Assembly: GCA_002716125.1 (NCBI GenBank)
Contig: PAZH01000011.1
Coordinates: forward strand, 57,751 to 121,750
Length of the DNA: 64,000 nt
Direction: 5' to 3'
DNA from: Rhodospirillaceae bacterium
GTDB taxonomy: Bacteria > Pseudomonadota > Alphaproteobacteria > UBA8366
The notes beneath the pieces were generated by a model. It was not told the origin of the DNA. It saw nothing but the letters and a program-made list of their open reading frames with translations, and did no database searches. Below are positions 53,584 through 63,126 of this stretch, piece after piece. Numbering within the stretch: the stretch's first letter is position 1; the number at the start of each line of letters is the position of its first letter. The translations under genes were made by a program, and so were the position numbers.

Positions 53584-53727
53584 TTTACTTATCCCTTGTT
53601 CGTCGGCCCGCGAAGGCCTTGCATAAGGAGAACCATAGGGCTATAAGCCGCGCTCGCAAGAAGAACTGGATGGCTATGGGTATGCCTCCCCGGTTCACCG
53701 AAGATTTGCAATATAAGGAAAATCGAA

Positions 53728-53925
53728 ATGCCCAAGCTCAAGAACAAGAGCAGCGCCAAGAAGCGTTTTAAAATCACGTCCAAAGGCAAGGTCCGCTTCA
53801 ACAGCGCCAACCTCCAACACATGCTGCGGCGCCGGTCGCAGAAAATGAAGCGCACCAACCGCGGCACGCAAATCATGTGCGACGCGGATGCGCGTATCGT
53901 TAAACGCAATTTCCTGCGGATGTAG
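53728..53925 (+). CDS. rpmI: 50S ribosomal protein L35
   Basis: A 65-residue basic protein, [20 protein letters not shown] at the start and a Lys/Arg-rich [16 protein letters not shown] centre, matching L35 along its length. AAGGAAAA precedes the ATG. It is 12 bases from rplT. In most bacteria infC-rpmI-rplT are adjacent; here infC is 5.6 kb upstream, so rpmI needs its own promoter in the 144-base gap before it. Confidence 0.97.
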   Translation: MPKLKNKSSAKKRFKITSKGKVRFNSANLQHMLRRRSQKMKRTNRGTQIMCDADARIVKRNFLRM

Positions 53926-53937
53926 AGGAGGCTCGAC

Positions 53938-54297
53938 ATGGCACGTGTAAAACGCGGCGTTACCAAACAGAATCGCCATAAAAAGGTCCTCAAGCAGGCC
54001 AAGGGCTCGCGGGGACGTTCGAAGAACACCTTCCGCGCAGCGATCCAGCGCGTCGAGAAGGACCTTCAATACGCCTATCGCGACCGTCGCGCACGGAAGC
54101 GCAATTTCCGGGCGTTGTGGATTCAACGCATCAATGCCGGCACCCGCCAGCATGGCGTCACCTATTCGCAGTTCATGAACGGCATGAAAAAAGCCGGTAT
54201 TGAACTCGACCGAAAGGTTCTCGCCGATCTTGCGGTGCGTGAGCCGGAAGCGTTTAAGGCATTGGTCGACCAATCTCAGGCCGCCTTGGCCGCTTAG
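53938..54297 (+). CDS. rplT: 50S ribosomal protein L20
   Basis: A 119-residue assembly protein that binds 23S r[23 protein letters not shown] and the [20 protein letters not shown] segment are diagnostic. AGAGGAGG lies before the ATG. In E. coli L20 represses its own operon; no leader of that type was recognised here. pheS begins 39 bases after the stop. Confidence 0.97.
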   Translation: MARVKRGVTKQNRHKKVLKQAKGSRGRSKNTFRAAIQRVEKDLQYAYRDRRARKRNFRALWIQRINAGTRQHGVTYSQFMNGMKKAGIELDRKVLADLAVREPEAFKALVDQSQAALAA

Positions 54298-54336
54298 CCC
54301 TATTCGGGCTCGGCCCCGGCGACGGACAGTTTGGCG

Positions 54337-55413
54337 ATGGAAAACCCCGAACAGCTGAAGGACGCGCTGCTGGCGGATGTCGCGGCAGCGGGCGACCTCG
54401 ATTCGTTAGAGCAATTGCGTGTCTCCGCACTCGGCCGGAAGGGCCGCATCACCGACCTCATGAAGGGTCTGGGTGCGCTCGACCCGGACGAACGTCGAGC
54501 CACCGGCCAAGCGCTCAACCAAGTCAAAGAAGCCGTTCAATCGGCGATCGACGCGCGCAAGGCCGATCTCGAGGATGCGGCGCTCGACGCGCGGCTGGTG
54601 GACGAAGCGGTCGATGTGACCTTGCCGGTCGATATCGGCGGCCAGGGTCGGCTACACCCGATTAGCCAGACTCTGGACGAAGTGATCGCTATCTTTGGGG
54701 AGATGGGCTTTTCGGTCGCCGAAGGCCCGGACATTGAGGACGACTTCCACAATTTCGAGGCCCTCAACATACCGCCCGAGCATCCGGCTCGGCAGATGCA
54801 CGACACCTTCTATCTGCCCGAGAAAAGCGACGCGTCGCGCATGGTGCTGCGCACGCATACCTCGCCGGTGCAGATCCGCACCATGGAGAACGAAGAGCCC
54901 CCGATCCGGATCATCGCGCCGGGGCGGACCTATCGCTGCGATTCGGACCTCACGCACACGCCGATGTTCCACCAAGTCGAAGGCCTCGTGGTCGATAAGA
55001 CGTCGCATATGGGACACCTCAAAGGCTGCTTGATCGAGTTCTGCCGCGCTTATTTCGAAGTGGGCGACGTGCCGGTCCGTTTCCGACCAAGCTACTTCCC
55101 GTTCACCGAACCCTCGGCCGAGGTGGATATCGGCTGTTCGCGCGACCGGGACAGCATCAAGATTGGCGCGGGCGACGATTGGCTCGAGATCCTCGGCTGC
55201 GGCATGGTGCACCCAAATGTGCTGCGCGCCGGCGGTATCGATCCCGATGAGTATCAAGGTTTCGCCTTTGGCATGGGGCTAGAGCGGATCGCGATGTTGA
55301 AATACGGCATCCCGGATCTCCGCACCTTCTTCGAAGCCGACCTTCGCTGGCTCCGCCATTATGGCTTTGTGCCGATGGAAGTGCCGACGATGTTGCGGGG
55401 GCTGACGACATGA
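54337..55413 (+). CDS. pheS: Phenylalanyl-tRNA synthetase alpha subunit
   Basis: A 358-residue class II synthetase subunit. After an N-terminal coiled-coil arm (about 1-90) come the motif 2 region [16 protein letters not shown], the [12 protein letters not shown] stretch, and motif 3 in [21 protein letters not shown] at 54337 follows GGACAG; a TTG at 54331 is less likely. The stop overlaps the pheT start (ATGA), giving a 1:1 alpha:beta complex. Confidence 0.96.
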   Translation: MENPEQLKDALLADVAAAGDLDSLEQLRVSALGRKGRITDLMKGLGALDPDERRATGQALNQVKEAVQSAIDARKADLEDAALDARLVDEAVDVTLPVDIGGQGRLHPISQTLDEVIAIFGEMGFSVAEGPDIEDDFHNFEALNIPPEHPARQMHDTFYLPEKSDASRMVLRTHTSPVQIRTMENEEPPIRIIAPGRTYRCDSDLTHTPMFHQVEGLVVDKTSHMGHLKGCLIEFCRAYFEVGDVPVRFRPSYFPFTEPSAEVDIGCSRDRDSIKIGAGDDWLEILGCGMVHPNVLRAGGIDPDEYQGFAFGMGLERIAMLKYGIPDLRTFFEADLRWLRHYGFVPMEVPTMLRGLTT

Positions 55414-57815
55414 AGTTCACCCTCAAATGGCTGAAAGAACATCTGGAGACGGACGCGTCGCTCGACGCACTCGCCGAACGGCTGACAATGCTTGGCCTCG
55501 AGGTCGAAGAGATTTCCGACGCCGCCGCCGATCTGAAAGGTTTCCGAACCGCCAAAGTGGTAAAAGCCGAACAACATCCGGATGCGGACCGTCTGCGCGT
55601 CTGTACCGTCGATGCGGGTGACGGCGAAGAGGTACAAGTCGTCTGCGGCGCGCCGAATGCACGCACCGGCATGATCGGTGTCTTCGCACCTTCGGGCGCC
55701 CATATTCCCGGTACCGGTATCGATCTCAAGAAGACGAAGATTCGTGGTGTCGAATCGAACGGCATGCTGCTGTCGGAACGCGAGATGGGTATTTCCGAAG
55801 ATCACGAAGGCATCGTCGACCTGCCGGAAGACACCGCGATCGGGCTCGAAGCCGCCGAAGTGATGGGCCTCGACGATCCGGTGATCGAACTCGGCATTAC
55901 GCCCGACCGCGCCGACTGTTTCGGCGTGCGCGGTATCGCCCGCGATCTGGCCGCCGCCGGGATCGGCACGTTGAAGCCGCTTGACGCCGACAAACACGAT
56001 GGCGCGTTCGAGCCGCCGATTAAATGGCAAAGGGATTTCCCAACCGGCGAAGACGCCGCCTGCCCGATGGTGGTCGGTCGTTATTTCCGCGGGGTGAAGA
56101 ACGGCCCGAGTCCGCAATGGGTGCAGGAACGTCTGAAGGCCATCGGCCTCCGTCCAATCTCAGCGCTCGTTGATATCACCAATCTTGTTACCTTCGATCT
56201 CTGTCGCCCGCTGCACGTCTTCGATGCGGACAAGCTGGCGGGCGATCTGACGATGCGATTTGCCCGCGACGGTGAGAAGATTTTGGCCCTCGACGGCAAG
56301 GAATACACCCTCGAGGACGGCATGAACGTCATTGCCGATGCGAAAGGCGTACACGCAATCGGCGGGATCATGGGTGGGGAAAACACCGGCTGCACCGAAG
56401 AGACGACGAACGTCTTTCTCGAGGTCGCTTTGTTCGACCCGATCCGCACGGCCACAACGGGCCGTAAGCTCGGCATCGAATCGGATGCACGCTACCGTTT
56501 CGAACGCGGTCTCGATCCCGAATCCGTCTATTGGGGTGCCGAGGTTGCGACACGATTGGTCCTCGCGTTCTGTGGCGGCGAAGCCTCAGAGCTGACCGTC
56601 GCCGGCGAGATGCCGGAATGGGCCCGCCCTGTTTCGTTGCGCCCGGAAAGACTTAAGAGTTTCGGCGGCGTCGACGTCGCCAGCGACGAGGCGGTCGATA
56701 TTCTGACGCGCCTTGGGTTCGAGCCAAAAGTCGAAAACGGCGTTATTCATGGCACAACACCGTCATGGCGCGCCGACGTCGAGACCGAGTACTGTCTCGT
56801 CGAAGAAGTATTAAGGGTCAAAGGCTTCGACGAAATTCCCGTCGTGCCGTTGGAGCGAACAACATCGCTGCCGGCCCCAGCAATCAATATCACGCAGCGC
56901 CGCGCCGCGTTCGCGAAACGCACGCTCGCACAACGCGGGATGATGGAGGCGGTCACTTGGTCCTTCATGCCTGGTACCGATGTCGATCTCTATGGCGGCG
57001 TGACGGACGATATGCGTCTCGCCAATCCGATCAGTGCGGATCTCGACGTTATGCGCCCTTCGGTCCTGCCGAACCTGTTGGCCGCGGCGAAACGGAACGC
57101 AGATCGCGGCTATCCCGACACCGGTCTCTTCGAGGTCGGCCCAGCCTTCCGCGACGACACACCGACGGGCCAAGACGCGGTCGCGGCCGGTGTGCGGCAC
57201 GGCAATAGCGGCCCGCGCCATTGGCGTGACGCCCCGAATGGCAGCAACGTTTACGATGCCAAAGCAGACGCGCTCGCGGTGCTGGCCGCTGTCGGTGCCC
57301 CGGTCGACAACCTCCAGATCAGTGCCGATGCACCCACCTGGTATCACCCGGGACGCTCCGGCACCTTGCGGCTCGGCAAGGCCGTCTTAGCCTATTTCGG
57401 CGAAGTGCATCCGAAAGTCCTGCGGCGTCTCGACGACCGTGGACCAGCCGCCGCGTTCGAGGTCTTCCTCGACCAGGTCCCACAGCCAAAACAGAAGGGC
57501 GGCAAGGCCCGCCCGTCTTTGAAGATTTCTGCCTTCCAACCGGTCCATCGCGACTTCGCCTTTGTCGTCGACGCTTCGGTCAGCGCAGACCAAATCCTGC
57601 GAGCGGCGCGGGGCGCGGACAAGGCCTTGGTCAGTGACGCCGGCGTCTTCGACGTCTACGAAGGCGACTCGGTCGGCGAAGGCCGCAAGTCGGTCGCGAT
57701 CTGGCTCACCTTACAGCCGACCGAGCGCACGATGACCGACGAAGAAATCGACGCCGTCGCGGCCAGCGTTGTCGCAAATGTCGAGAAACAAACCGGCGGC
57801 ACGCTGCGCGGGTGA
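55410..57815 (+). CDS. pheT: Phenylalanyl-tRNA synthetase beta subunit
   Basis: An 801-residue subunit of the alpha2-beta2 enzyme, for tRNA binding and editing. Domains in order: B1 and EMAP-like tRNA-binding domain (about 39-150, with [20 protein letters not shown]), B3/B4 editing (about 210-390, with [15 protein letters not shown]), B5, the core-like B6/B7 and the C-terminal FDX-ACB domain (about 705-800). It is full length. ATG at 55410 overlaps the pheS stop. Confidence 0.96.
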   Translation: MKFTLKWLKEHLETDASLDALAERLTMLGLEVEEISDAAADLKGFRTAKVVKAEQHPDADRLRVCTVDAGDGEEVQVVCGAPNARTGMIGVFAPSGAHIPGTGIDLKKTKIRGVESNGMLLSEREMGISEDHEGIVDLPEDTAIGLEAAEVMGLDDPVIELGITPDRADCFGVRGIARDLAAAGIGTLKPLDADKHDGAFEPPIKWQRDFPTGEDAACPMVVGRYFRGVKNGPSPQWVQERLKAIGLRPISALVDITNLVTFDLCRPLHVFDADKLAGDLTMRFARDGEKILALDGKEYTLEDGMNVIADAKGVHAIGGIMGGENTGCTEETTNVFLEVALFDPIRTATTGRKLGIESDARYRFERGLDPESVYWGAEVATRLVLAFCGGEASELTVAGEMPEWARPVSLRPERLKSFGGVDVASDEAVDILTRLGFEPKVENGVIHGTTPSWRADVETEYCLVEEVLRVKGFDEIPVVPLERTTSLPAPAINITQRRAAFAKRTLAQRGMMEAVTWSFMPGTDVDLYGGVTDDMRLANPISADLDVMRPSVLPNLLAAAKRNADRGYPDTGLFEVGPAFRDDTPTGQDAVAAGVRHGNSGPRHWRDAPNGSNVYDAKADALAVLAAVGAPVDNLQISADAPTWYHPGRSGTLRLGKAVLAYFGEVHPKVLRRLDDRGPAAAFEVFLDQVPQPKQKGGKARPSLKISAFQPVHRDFAFVVDASVSADQILRAARGADKALVSDAGVFDVYEGDSVGEGRKSVAIWLTLQPTERTMTDEEIDAVAASVVANVEKQTGGTLRG

Positions 57816-57823
57816 TCCGACAT

Positions 57824-57839
57824 AACTGCAACCGCAGTT
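57824..57839. repeat. Perfect inverted repeat AACTGC-AACC-GCAGTT after pheT
   Basis: A six-base-pair palindromic hairpin with a four-base loop lies nine bases after the pheT stop. No T-tract follows, so it is a weak terminator candidate at best, and could instead be a regulatory site. Confidence 0.4.
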
Positions 57840-57931
57840 GACAGACCGCATTCCAATCTTCATCTTGCGCCACGTTATTTCGTGGGCGTTACGGTCGCCC
57901 ATACAAGATATTGAGGGGCGTCCGACCGACG

Positions 57932-58579
57932 ATGGCTGCCGGTAAAGAATCCAATCGCAAACGATCCTATGCCATTCCCTGCGCCTCCGCGTTCCGGGAC
58001 GCGGTCACGGCGCTCGCCGAACGGCGGCGGGTCAACGCTGGCGATCTTGCGCGATCGGTATTGCTGCTGGTGCCACGTGATGTCGTTGCCCGCTATCCGG
58101 ACCCGGGCGAGCCCGCCCCCGATGACCGCGAGCAAGTCGTCCTCAAGTCCGGCCCTAGCGCCAACAAGCCCTGGCGGCGGAAACCGCGCCTTCAGGTTCG
58201 GCTACCCGACGGTTTCAAGATTCCCGAGATTCGCCGCGCCCTCGGCATGGCCTTGGCGATGGAAGAAGGCGGCGTTGCGCTGACCTTGGAGGAAGGCCGG
58301 AAGCCCAAACTCGGCGACCGATTAAAAAAGGCCGAAGGCGAAGTGGATCGCTTGAAAGGCGCCGTCATGGCGCTCGCGTTCGAGCCCCTCGACAACGGTA
58401 TCCGGACGCGCGCCGACGCCCTATATGTGATGGGCTTTCCACCCAACGCGCGTCCCGACCAGAAAGCGATCCGGGCCCGATTCCGCATGCTGACCACCAT
58501 CCACCATCCCGACAGCGGGTTCGGTCATCACGAACGGATGACGCAGCTGAATGAAGCCTTGTCCACGCTGAAGAGCTAG
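57932..58579 (+). CDS. J-domain (DnaJ-like) protein with a C-terminal J domain
   Basis: A 215-residue protein. The J domain is at the C-terminus (about 160-215): LYVMGFPPNARPDQKAIRAR, then the His-Pro-Asp motif in TIHHPDSGFGHHERM, which stimulates the ATPase of DnaK. The N-terminal part has a basic RKRSYAIPCASAFRDAV segment and a Pro/Arg-rich centre and has no recognised domain. The layout is typical of alphaproteobacterial co-chaperones of unknown client. The ATG at 57932 is chosen over TTG at 57911. Confidence 0.82.
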   Translation: MAAGKESNRKRSYAIPCASAFRDAVTALAERRRVNAGDLARSVLLLVPRDVVARYPDPGEPAPDDREQVVLKSGPSANKPWRRKPRLQVRLPDGFKIPEIRRALGMALAMEEGGVALTLEEGRKPKLGDRLKKAEGEVDRLKGAVMALAFEPLDNGIRTRADALYVMGFPPNARPDQKAIRARFRMLTTIHHPDSGFGHHERMTQLNEALSTLKS

Positions 58580-58689
58580 TCGGCGCGCCGGACGATTGCC
58601 GCTTGATCCGCACGCCGGACGCTCAACCTTCCTAGCAGGTCTTTCAACAGGCGCCCCTTTGCGTGCGCCATCAATTAGGAGAATTCGAT

Positions 58690-59472
58690 ATGGAAGTTCG
58701 CTTAGACGGACGCACAGCACTTATCACAGGCGGCAGCCTCGGGCTCGGCAAAGCCATGGCAATGATGTTCGCCGAATCCGGCGCGAAAGTCGCGATTGTG
58801 GCGCGGCGGCAAGACGTGCTCGACGAAACGAAGAAAGAGATCGAAGACGCCACCGGCGGCACCGTCGGCGCCTATTCGTGCAATGTGTTGGAGAAATCGG
58901 AGATCGAGGCAGCGCATGCCGCGGCGGTCAAAGACCTCGGTCCGATCGACATCCTGGTGAACAATGTCGGCACCTCGAAACGCTCGCCCTTCATGGAGCT
59001 TTCCGACGAAGATTGGGAGCACGACATCACCTTGAAGCTGTTCTCGAACATCCGCTTCAGTCGCCTCTGCATTCCGCATATGAAGGAACAGAAATGGGGA
59101 CGGATCATCAACTCGTTGAATACCGGCGCCAAAGCGACACCGGCGGAAGGCGGGCCAACGGCCATCAGCCGGGCGGCGGGCATGTCGCTGACCAAGGCGA
59201 TGGCAAGCGAGTACGCGCCTCACAACATTCTGGTCAACGGCTTGATGGTCGGGCGGATCGACAGCGACCAATGGGTCCAGCGCCATAAGAACGCCGGCGA
59301 CAACAAGTCCTACGAAGAATGGATCGACGACTTCGGCAAAGGTCTGCCGATGGGCCGTATCGGCAAGGCGGAAGAATACGCCGCCGTCGCCTGTCTTTTA
59401 GCGTCCGACCATGGCGGCTACGTCACTGGCACAGCCATCAATGTCGACGGCGGGCTCTGCCCGGTCGTCTAG
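58690..59472 (+). CDS. SDR-family protein lacking the usual Tyr-x-x-x-Lys
   Basis: A 260-residue protein with the classical SDR fold: ALITGGSLGLGKAMAMMFAE (TGxxxGxG) at about 12-31, NNVGTSKRSPFMEL, and INSLNT for the catalytic Ser region. Where Tyr-x-x-x-Lys is expected the sequence reads GGPTAISRAAGMSLTKAMA, so Tyr is replaced by Thr and Lys by Arg. It may bind NAD(P)H without normal dehydrogenase activity, or use other residues. ATG at 58690 follows AGGAG. It is convergent with the MFS gene, two bases apart. Confidence 0.85.
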   Translation: MEVRLDGRTALITGGSLGLGKAMAMMFAESGAKVAIVARRQDVLDETKKEIEDATGGTVGAYSCNVLEKSEIEAAHAAAVKDLGPIDILVNNVGTSKRSPFMELSDEDWEHDITLKLFSNIRFSRLCIPHMKEQKWGRIINSLNTGAKATPAEGGPTAISRAAGMSLTKAMASEYAPHNILVNGLMVGRIDSDQWVQRHKNAGDNKSYEEWIDDFGKGLPMGRIGKAEEYAAVACLLASDHGGYVTGTAINVDGGLCPVV

Positions 59473-59474
59473 GA

Positions 59475-60698
59475 TCAACCCGTCGAGGGCGGTCGACGCC
59501 GGCCGCCCTCGCGGAAGCCCAATCCGATCAAGAGCGCACCGCAGCCGACCATCGCCGCGGTTACGAACCAACCGCCGCTGTAACTGCCGGTGGCGTCCAC
59601 GATGGCGCCAAAAATCGGCGGCCCGACAATCGCGCCCATATGCGTGCAGATGCCGTTATAGCCAACGGCGGAACCCGTCTGATGCGGCTCGACCGCCTCG
59701 ACCGATAATGTCTGCATGAGGCCGGCGTAACTGGCGACCGTGATACCGAGCCCCGCCACGAACAACATCACAACCGCCGCCGGCCAGCCGGCCTCCGCGA
59801 TCCCCATGCCCGCAAGCAACACGACGGACGCAACCCCGATACCGACGACAAGCCGTTTGCGGCGGCCGCCGAACATCAAGTCGCTCACCACACCCCATCC
59901 GAACCGCGCCCCGGCACTTGTCGCTTGCGCCACCCCGAGACAGAGACTGGCAAACTCCTGGCTGCCTTGCAGGGCATCGCGCACGAAGAGTGTAAGGAAG
60001 CCGAAGAAATTGCCCTGCCCGAAGTTGTAGAGCAGGTTAGAGAAGGCGAAGCGGCCATAGTTGCCATCGCGAAGCAATTCGAAGAGGCCCGCAAAGGGAC
60101 GACGGCGCAACGCCCCGGCCGACGACTGACCGTCCCGCAGGATCATGCACGCGAGGCCGAACACCAGAGTCGCCGCGACGACATAGATCAAGATAAGCCG
60201 CCAGTCGGCCACCGCCGCCAGCGCACCCAGGCCGGCGGCAATCACGCCGCCGATCGGCACGCCTGTCTGCTTGGCCCCCATCGCCGTCGCGCGGCGAGGT
60301 TGCGGGAACCAATCGAAAACACCCTTCGCCGTCGAGGGGTTGGTGAAGGAATAGCCGCTGCCCATCAAATACATGCCGAGCAACAGCATCGGCAGGCCCT
60401 GCGCGGTCGCGACGACCGAAGTGCCGACAGCAATGCCCGCCATGGCCATCATCAGGATGCGGCCGACGCCGGCCCGATCGACAAAGGCGCCCGCCGGCAG
60501 CGACCAGGTCGCCTGCCCGCTGTAATAAGCGGTCATCAACAGACCGACTTCCGTGGCACTCAAATCGAGGGCTTCTTGGATCACTGGGGCCATCGCCAGC
60601 ACGGAGACGACATTGACCGTCCCCACCACATGCGCCCCCATCAGCATGGCGATCCGCAGCCGCCAAGGCCCGGTAAGGCGGTCCCCTGTGTCAGACAT
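59475..60698 (-). CDS. MFS transporter (12-helix type)
   Basis: A 407-residue inner-membrane carrier with about 12 helices. GAFVDRAGVGRILMM is motif A after helix 2, and RATAMGAKQTGVPIGGVIAA is a typical mid-domain segment of NNP/oxalate-like or CynX-type carriers. It would take up or export a small organic anion. ATG at 60698 (MSDTGDRLTGPWRL) fits; the open frame upstream to 61130 is antisense to the oxidase gene. It lies 11 bases after the hydroxy-acid oxidase gene, so the two are an operon and the carrier may bring in its substrate. Confidence 0.88.
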   Translation of the reverse strand: MSDTGDRLTGPWRLRIAMLMGAHVVGTVNVVSVLAMAPVIQEALDLSATEVGLLMTAYYSGQATWSLPAGAFVDRAGVGRILMMAMAGIAVGTSVVATAQGLPMLLLGMYLMGSGYSFTNPSTAKGVFDWFPQPRRATAMGAKQTGVPIGGVIAAGLGALAAVADWRLILIYVVAATLVFGLACMILRDGQSSAGALRRRPFAGLFELLRDGNYGRFAFSNLLYNFGQGNFFGFLTLFVRDALQGSQEFASLCLGVAQATSAGARFGWGVVSDLMFGGRRKRLVVGIGVASVVLLAGMGIAEAGWPAAVVMLFVAGLGITVASYAGLMQTLSVEAVEPHQTGSAVGYNGICTHMGAIVGPPIFGAIVDATGSYSGGWFVTAAMVGCGALLIGLGFREGGRRRPPSTG

Positions 60699-60709
60699 GG
60701 AGGACGTGG

Positions 60710-61804
60710 TTAGTAAGGATTGGCGTCCACGTCGAGGAGCGGGAAGGCGCTGAGGGCATGCGGGTCGGTGACGACCGGCGCGGGAGCGAGGCAGCTGCGG
60801 TCCAGGTCGGCGAAGCTGTTCACACCCATCAATCCAAGCGCCTTGCTGCACTCGTCTTCCAAAATCTCGAGCATACGGACGACACCCGCCGAGCCGGCCG
60901 CGGCGAGGCCGTAGCCTTGCATGCGGCCCATGCCCACCGCGTCGGCACCCAGTGCAATGGCTTTCAAGATATCCGTGCCGCGGCAGATGCTGCCGTCGAC
61001 GACGATCAGCGATTTCTTGTCGACGGCGTCGACGATCTCCGGCAGCACGGCGCAAGAACCCAGGCCTTGGTCGAGCTGGCGGCCGCCATGGTTCGAGACA
61101 TAGACGCCTTCGACGCCGAGTTCGACGCATTTCACCGCGTCCTGCGGTGTGGCGATCCCCTTGATGAAGAGCGGGATGTCGTGTTTCGACTTAAAACGCT
61201 CGAGACATTTCCAATCGAACGTCGCCTGGTAGTTCCAATTCGCGCTGTTACGCCGCGCCCAGGACTTCTCGAACCGTTTCGCGATGTCACGCTCGCGGCG
61301 GCTGTAATGCGCCGTGTCGACGGTGATCGCGAAGGCGTCGTAGCCCGCGTCGATCGCGCGCTGCGCCATTTCATCCACGAAGTCGTCGCCGCCCCGCACA
61401 TAGAGCTGGAATATCTTCATATTGTCGGCGCATTCGGCCACGGCCTCGAGGCCCGGCTGCGAGACCGAACTCAGCATGTGGCAGACGCCGAATTCCGCGG
61501 CCGCCTGACTGGCACTCACGCCACCGCCCGGATGGAAGGATTCGAGCGAGCCGATCGGCGCCAAAATGATCGGCAAACGGAGCTTTCGGCCCAAGAATTC
61601 GACCGAACAATCGACCTTCGAGACATCGTTCAGGACGCGTGGGCGCAAACCCCAAGCATCCAGCGCGTGGCGATTGCGCCGCAAGGTCGTCTCGGTTTCC
61701 GTGCCACCGACCAAATAATCCCAAAGGTGGCGGGATAGATTGAGTTTGGCGCGCTGGACGATTTCGTGGAGGGTTTCAAACTCCACACTCGGTTCGTTCG
61801 ACAT
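60710..61804 (-). CDS. FMN-dependent alpha-hydroxy-acid oxidase/dehydrogenase
   Basis: A 364-residue flavoprotein of the glycolate oxidase/L-lactate dehydrogenase family. LRLPIILAPIGSLESFHPGG begins the FMN barrel; the catalytic His is in VSNHGGRQLDQG (near residue 240), and IVVDGSICRGTDILKAIALG binds the FMN phosphate. Arg residues for the carboxylate are present. It oxidises an alpha-hydroxy acid with a quinone or oxygen. The substrate is unknown; the adjacent MFS gene at 59475 may be its carrier. Confidence 0.92.
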   Translation of the reverse strand: MSNEPSVEFETLHEIVQRAKLNLSRHLWDYLVGGTETETTLRRNRHALDAWGLRPRVLNDVSKVDCSVEFLGRKLRLPIILAPIGSLESFHPGGGVSASQAAAEFGVCHMLSSVSQPGLEAVAECADNMKIFQLYVRGGDDFVDEMAQRAIDAGYDAFAITVDTAHYSRRERDIAKRFEKSWARRNSANWNYQATFDWKCLERFKSKHDIPLFIKGIATPQDAVKCVELGVEGVYVSNHGGRQLDQGLGSCAVLPEIVDAVDKKSLIVVDGSICRGTDILKAIALGADAVGMGRMQGYGLAAAGSAGVVRMLEILEDECSKALGLMGVNSFADLDRSCLAPAPVVTDPHALSAFPLLDVDANPY

Positions 61805-61919
61805 ATCGATGATTCTCGTCAGGTGGTGTGCAAAGCTTCATTACACATAGATCGGGGGACCGTCGGGACCATTAGGTACGTGATCCGAAAGACGAATTTC
61901 AACTTTTACACATGGATTG

Positions 61920-62105
61920 CTAACGAAGTTTCATCCGTCGGCCGCTCAACACGTAAAGCGCCATCGACGGCGGCGCCTCCGCTTCGGGAAACAGTTCCAA
62001 TTGATCGAGCGACGGCAACCTGTCGGCGCAGAAGCGCACGTATGCCGCTTCCTCTTCCGCCGAGGGTGCTTCGTAGCCCTCCATCAGCCGATTTCCCTTC
62101 GTCAT
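61920..62105 (-). CDS. Small hypothetical protein (61 aa)
   Basis: A short frame from ATG at 62105 to TAG at 61920, with GAAGGG before an alternative ATG at 62084. The product is acidic (EEEAAYVRFCADRLPSLDQL) with a basic C-terminus, has no membrane helix and no recognised family. Other frames are also open here, so it is less secure than the other small genes. It fills most of the gap between the oxidase and TauD-like genes on the same strand. Confidence 0.4.
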   Translation of the reverse strand: MTKGNRLMEGYEAPSAEEEAAYVRFCADRLPSLDQLELFPEAEAPPSMALYVLSGRRMKLR

Positions 62106-62222
62106 TGCCGTCTTGATATGCCACGCGAATACACGGCATTCATCCTATGCGCCCCAACCAATGTACGGACACTAAACGAAATTCCCTTAACGCGAGGTTA
62201 AGAAAACCGTGAATTCAAATAA

Positions 62223-63059
62223 TTAGCGGGGTATTTCGCCTTCAAGCATCACACGGTGCATGACCCGCGGTTGATCGATGTCGTAATCCGCATTGGCGCG
62301 GTGCATCGTGCAGCGGTTGTCCCAGACGACGAGATCGCCATAGCGCCATTTGTGGCGGTACTGAAATTGCGGCTGGAACGCGAATTCATAAAGCTCGTCC
62401 AGGAGGGCATCGCTCTCTGCATCGCTCCATCCAGCGATCCGGTCGATACGATTGGGATTGATGTACAAAGACTGGCGGCCGCTCAGCGGATGCGTGCGGA
62501 TCATCGGATGGTCGACCTCTGGCGTCTCCGCTTCTTCTTCCGCGGACCGTTCAGCGACCCAGGACGCATTGCGGCGGCTCAGATACTTGTGAACGGCACG
62601 GAGGTTCGCCACCCGCGATCGCATCGCCGCCGGCAACGCGTCCAGAACGTCGTAGCAATTGATAAATTCGGTATCGCCTCCGTCCTTCGGCAGCGTCTTG
62701 GCATAAAGCAGCGTCAACGTCGCTGGGGCCGCCAGATATGAATCATCGGTGTGCCAGTGTTTCGCCTGCACCAGCGGCTTGCCGTCGTTTAGCTTGGGCC
62801 GGTTCGAGACAATCGAGACTTCCGGCGCCTCGTCGATCCGGTCTTCCCGCAAAACAAACGTTTTCAAAGGGCCAAAGAGGCGTGACGCGTCCGCCAATTC
62901 GCGCGGCGTCAGGTCTTGATCGCGGATGCAGATCACCAGGTGATCGGCAATCGCCTGCTTGAGCGACGCCTTGAGCGCATCCGATACGGGCGCGCACAAG
63001 TCGACACCGGTAATTTCGGCGGCCATGACTTCGCCAAGCGGTTTTACCTGCATGGGCAT
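62223..63059 (-). CDS. TauD/TfdA-family Fe(II)/2-oxoglutarate dioxygenase (copy 5 of 5)
   Basis: A 278-residue oxygenase. The HxD is in KHWHTDDSYLAAP (about 98-110), and the distal His is in DNRCTMHRANADYD near 255. TLLYAKTLPKDGGDTEFINC and RTHPLSGRQSLYIN are typical TauD core segments. ATG at 63059 follows a GAGAGG element, and the second ATG two codons in is an alternative. It is transcribed toward the small hypothetical gene and divergent from the protein at 63127. The substrate is unknown. Confidence 0.92.
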   Translation of the reverse strand: MPMQVKPLGEVMAAEITGVDLCAPVSDALKASLKQAIADHLVICIRDQDLTPRELADASRLFGPLKTFVLREDRIDEAPEVSIVSNRPKLNDGKPLVQAKHWHTDDSYLAAPATLTLLYAKTLPKDGGDTEFINCYDVLDALPAAMRSRVANLRAVHKYLSRRNASWVAERSAEEEAETPEVDHPMIRTHPLSGRQSLYINPNRIDRIAGWSDAESDALLDELYEFAFQPQFQYRHKWRYGDLVVWDNRCTMHRANADYDIDQPRVMHRVMLEGEIPR

Positions 63060-63126
63060 GCTCTCGCCTCTCGTGTTTCTAATAAGTATAATAGCCTGAA
63101 GTTACTTTCAGGACGAGGGTCCCCGC

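Noticed and set aside
53584..53727. L20-type autoregulatory leader before rpmI
   Set aside because: No pseudoknot or long-range pairing like the E. coli leader could be seen; only short hairpins such as GGGCTATAAGCC.
54296..54310. Terminator or attenuator between rplT and pheS
   Set aside because: AGCCC/GGGCT is only five base pairs with no T-tract and no leader peptide with Phe codons.
58596..59288. Long Arg-rich open frame over the SDR gene
   Set aside because: It is a shifted-frame shadow of the SDR at 58690-59472, with no conserved sequence.
60699..61130. Open frame that would extend the MFS protein to 551 residues
   Set aside because: It overlaps the hydroxy-acid oxidase frame and lacks homology; MSDTGDRL at 60698 is the proper start.
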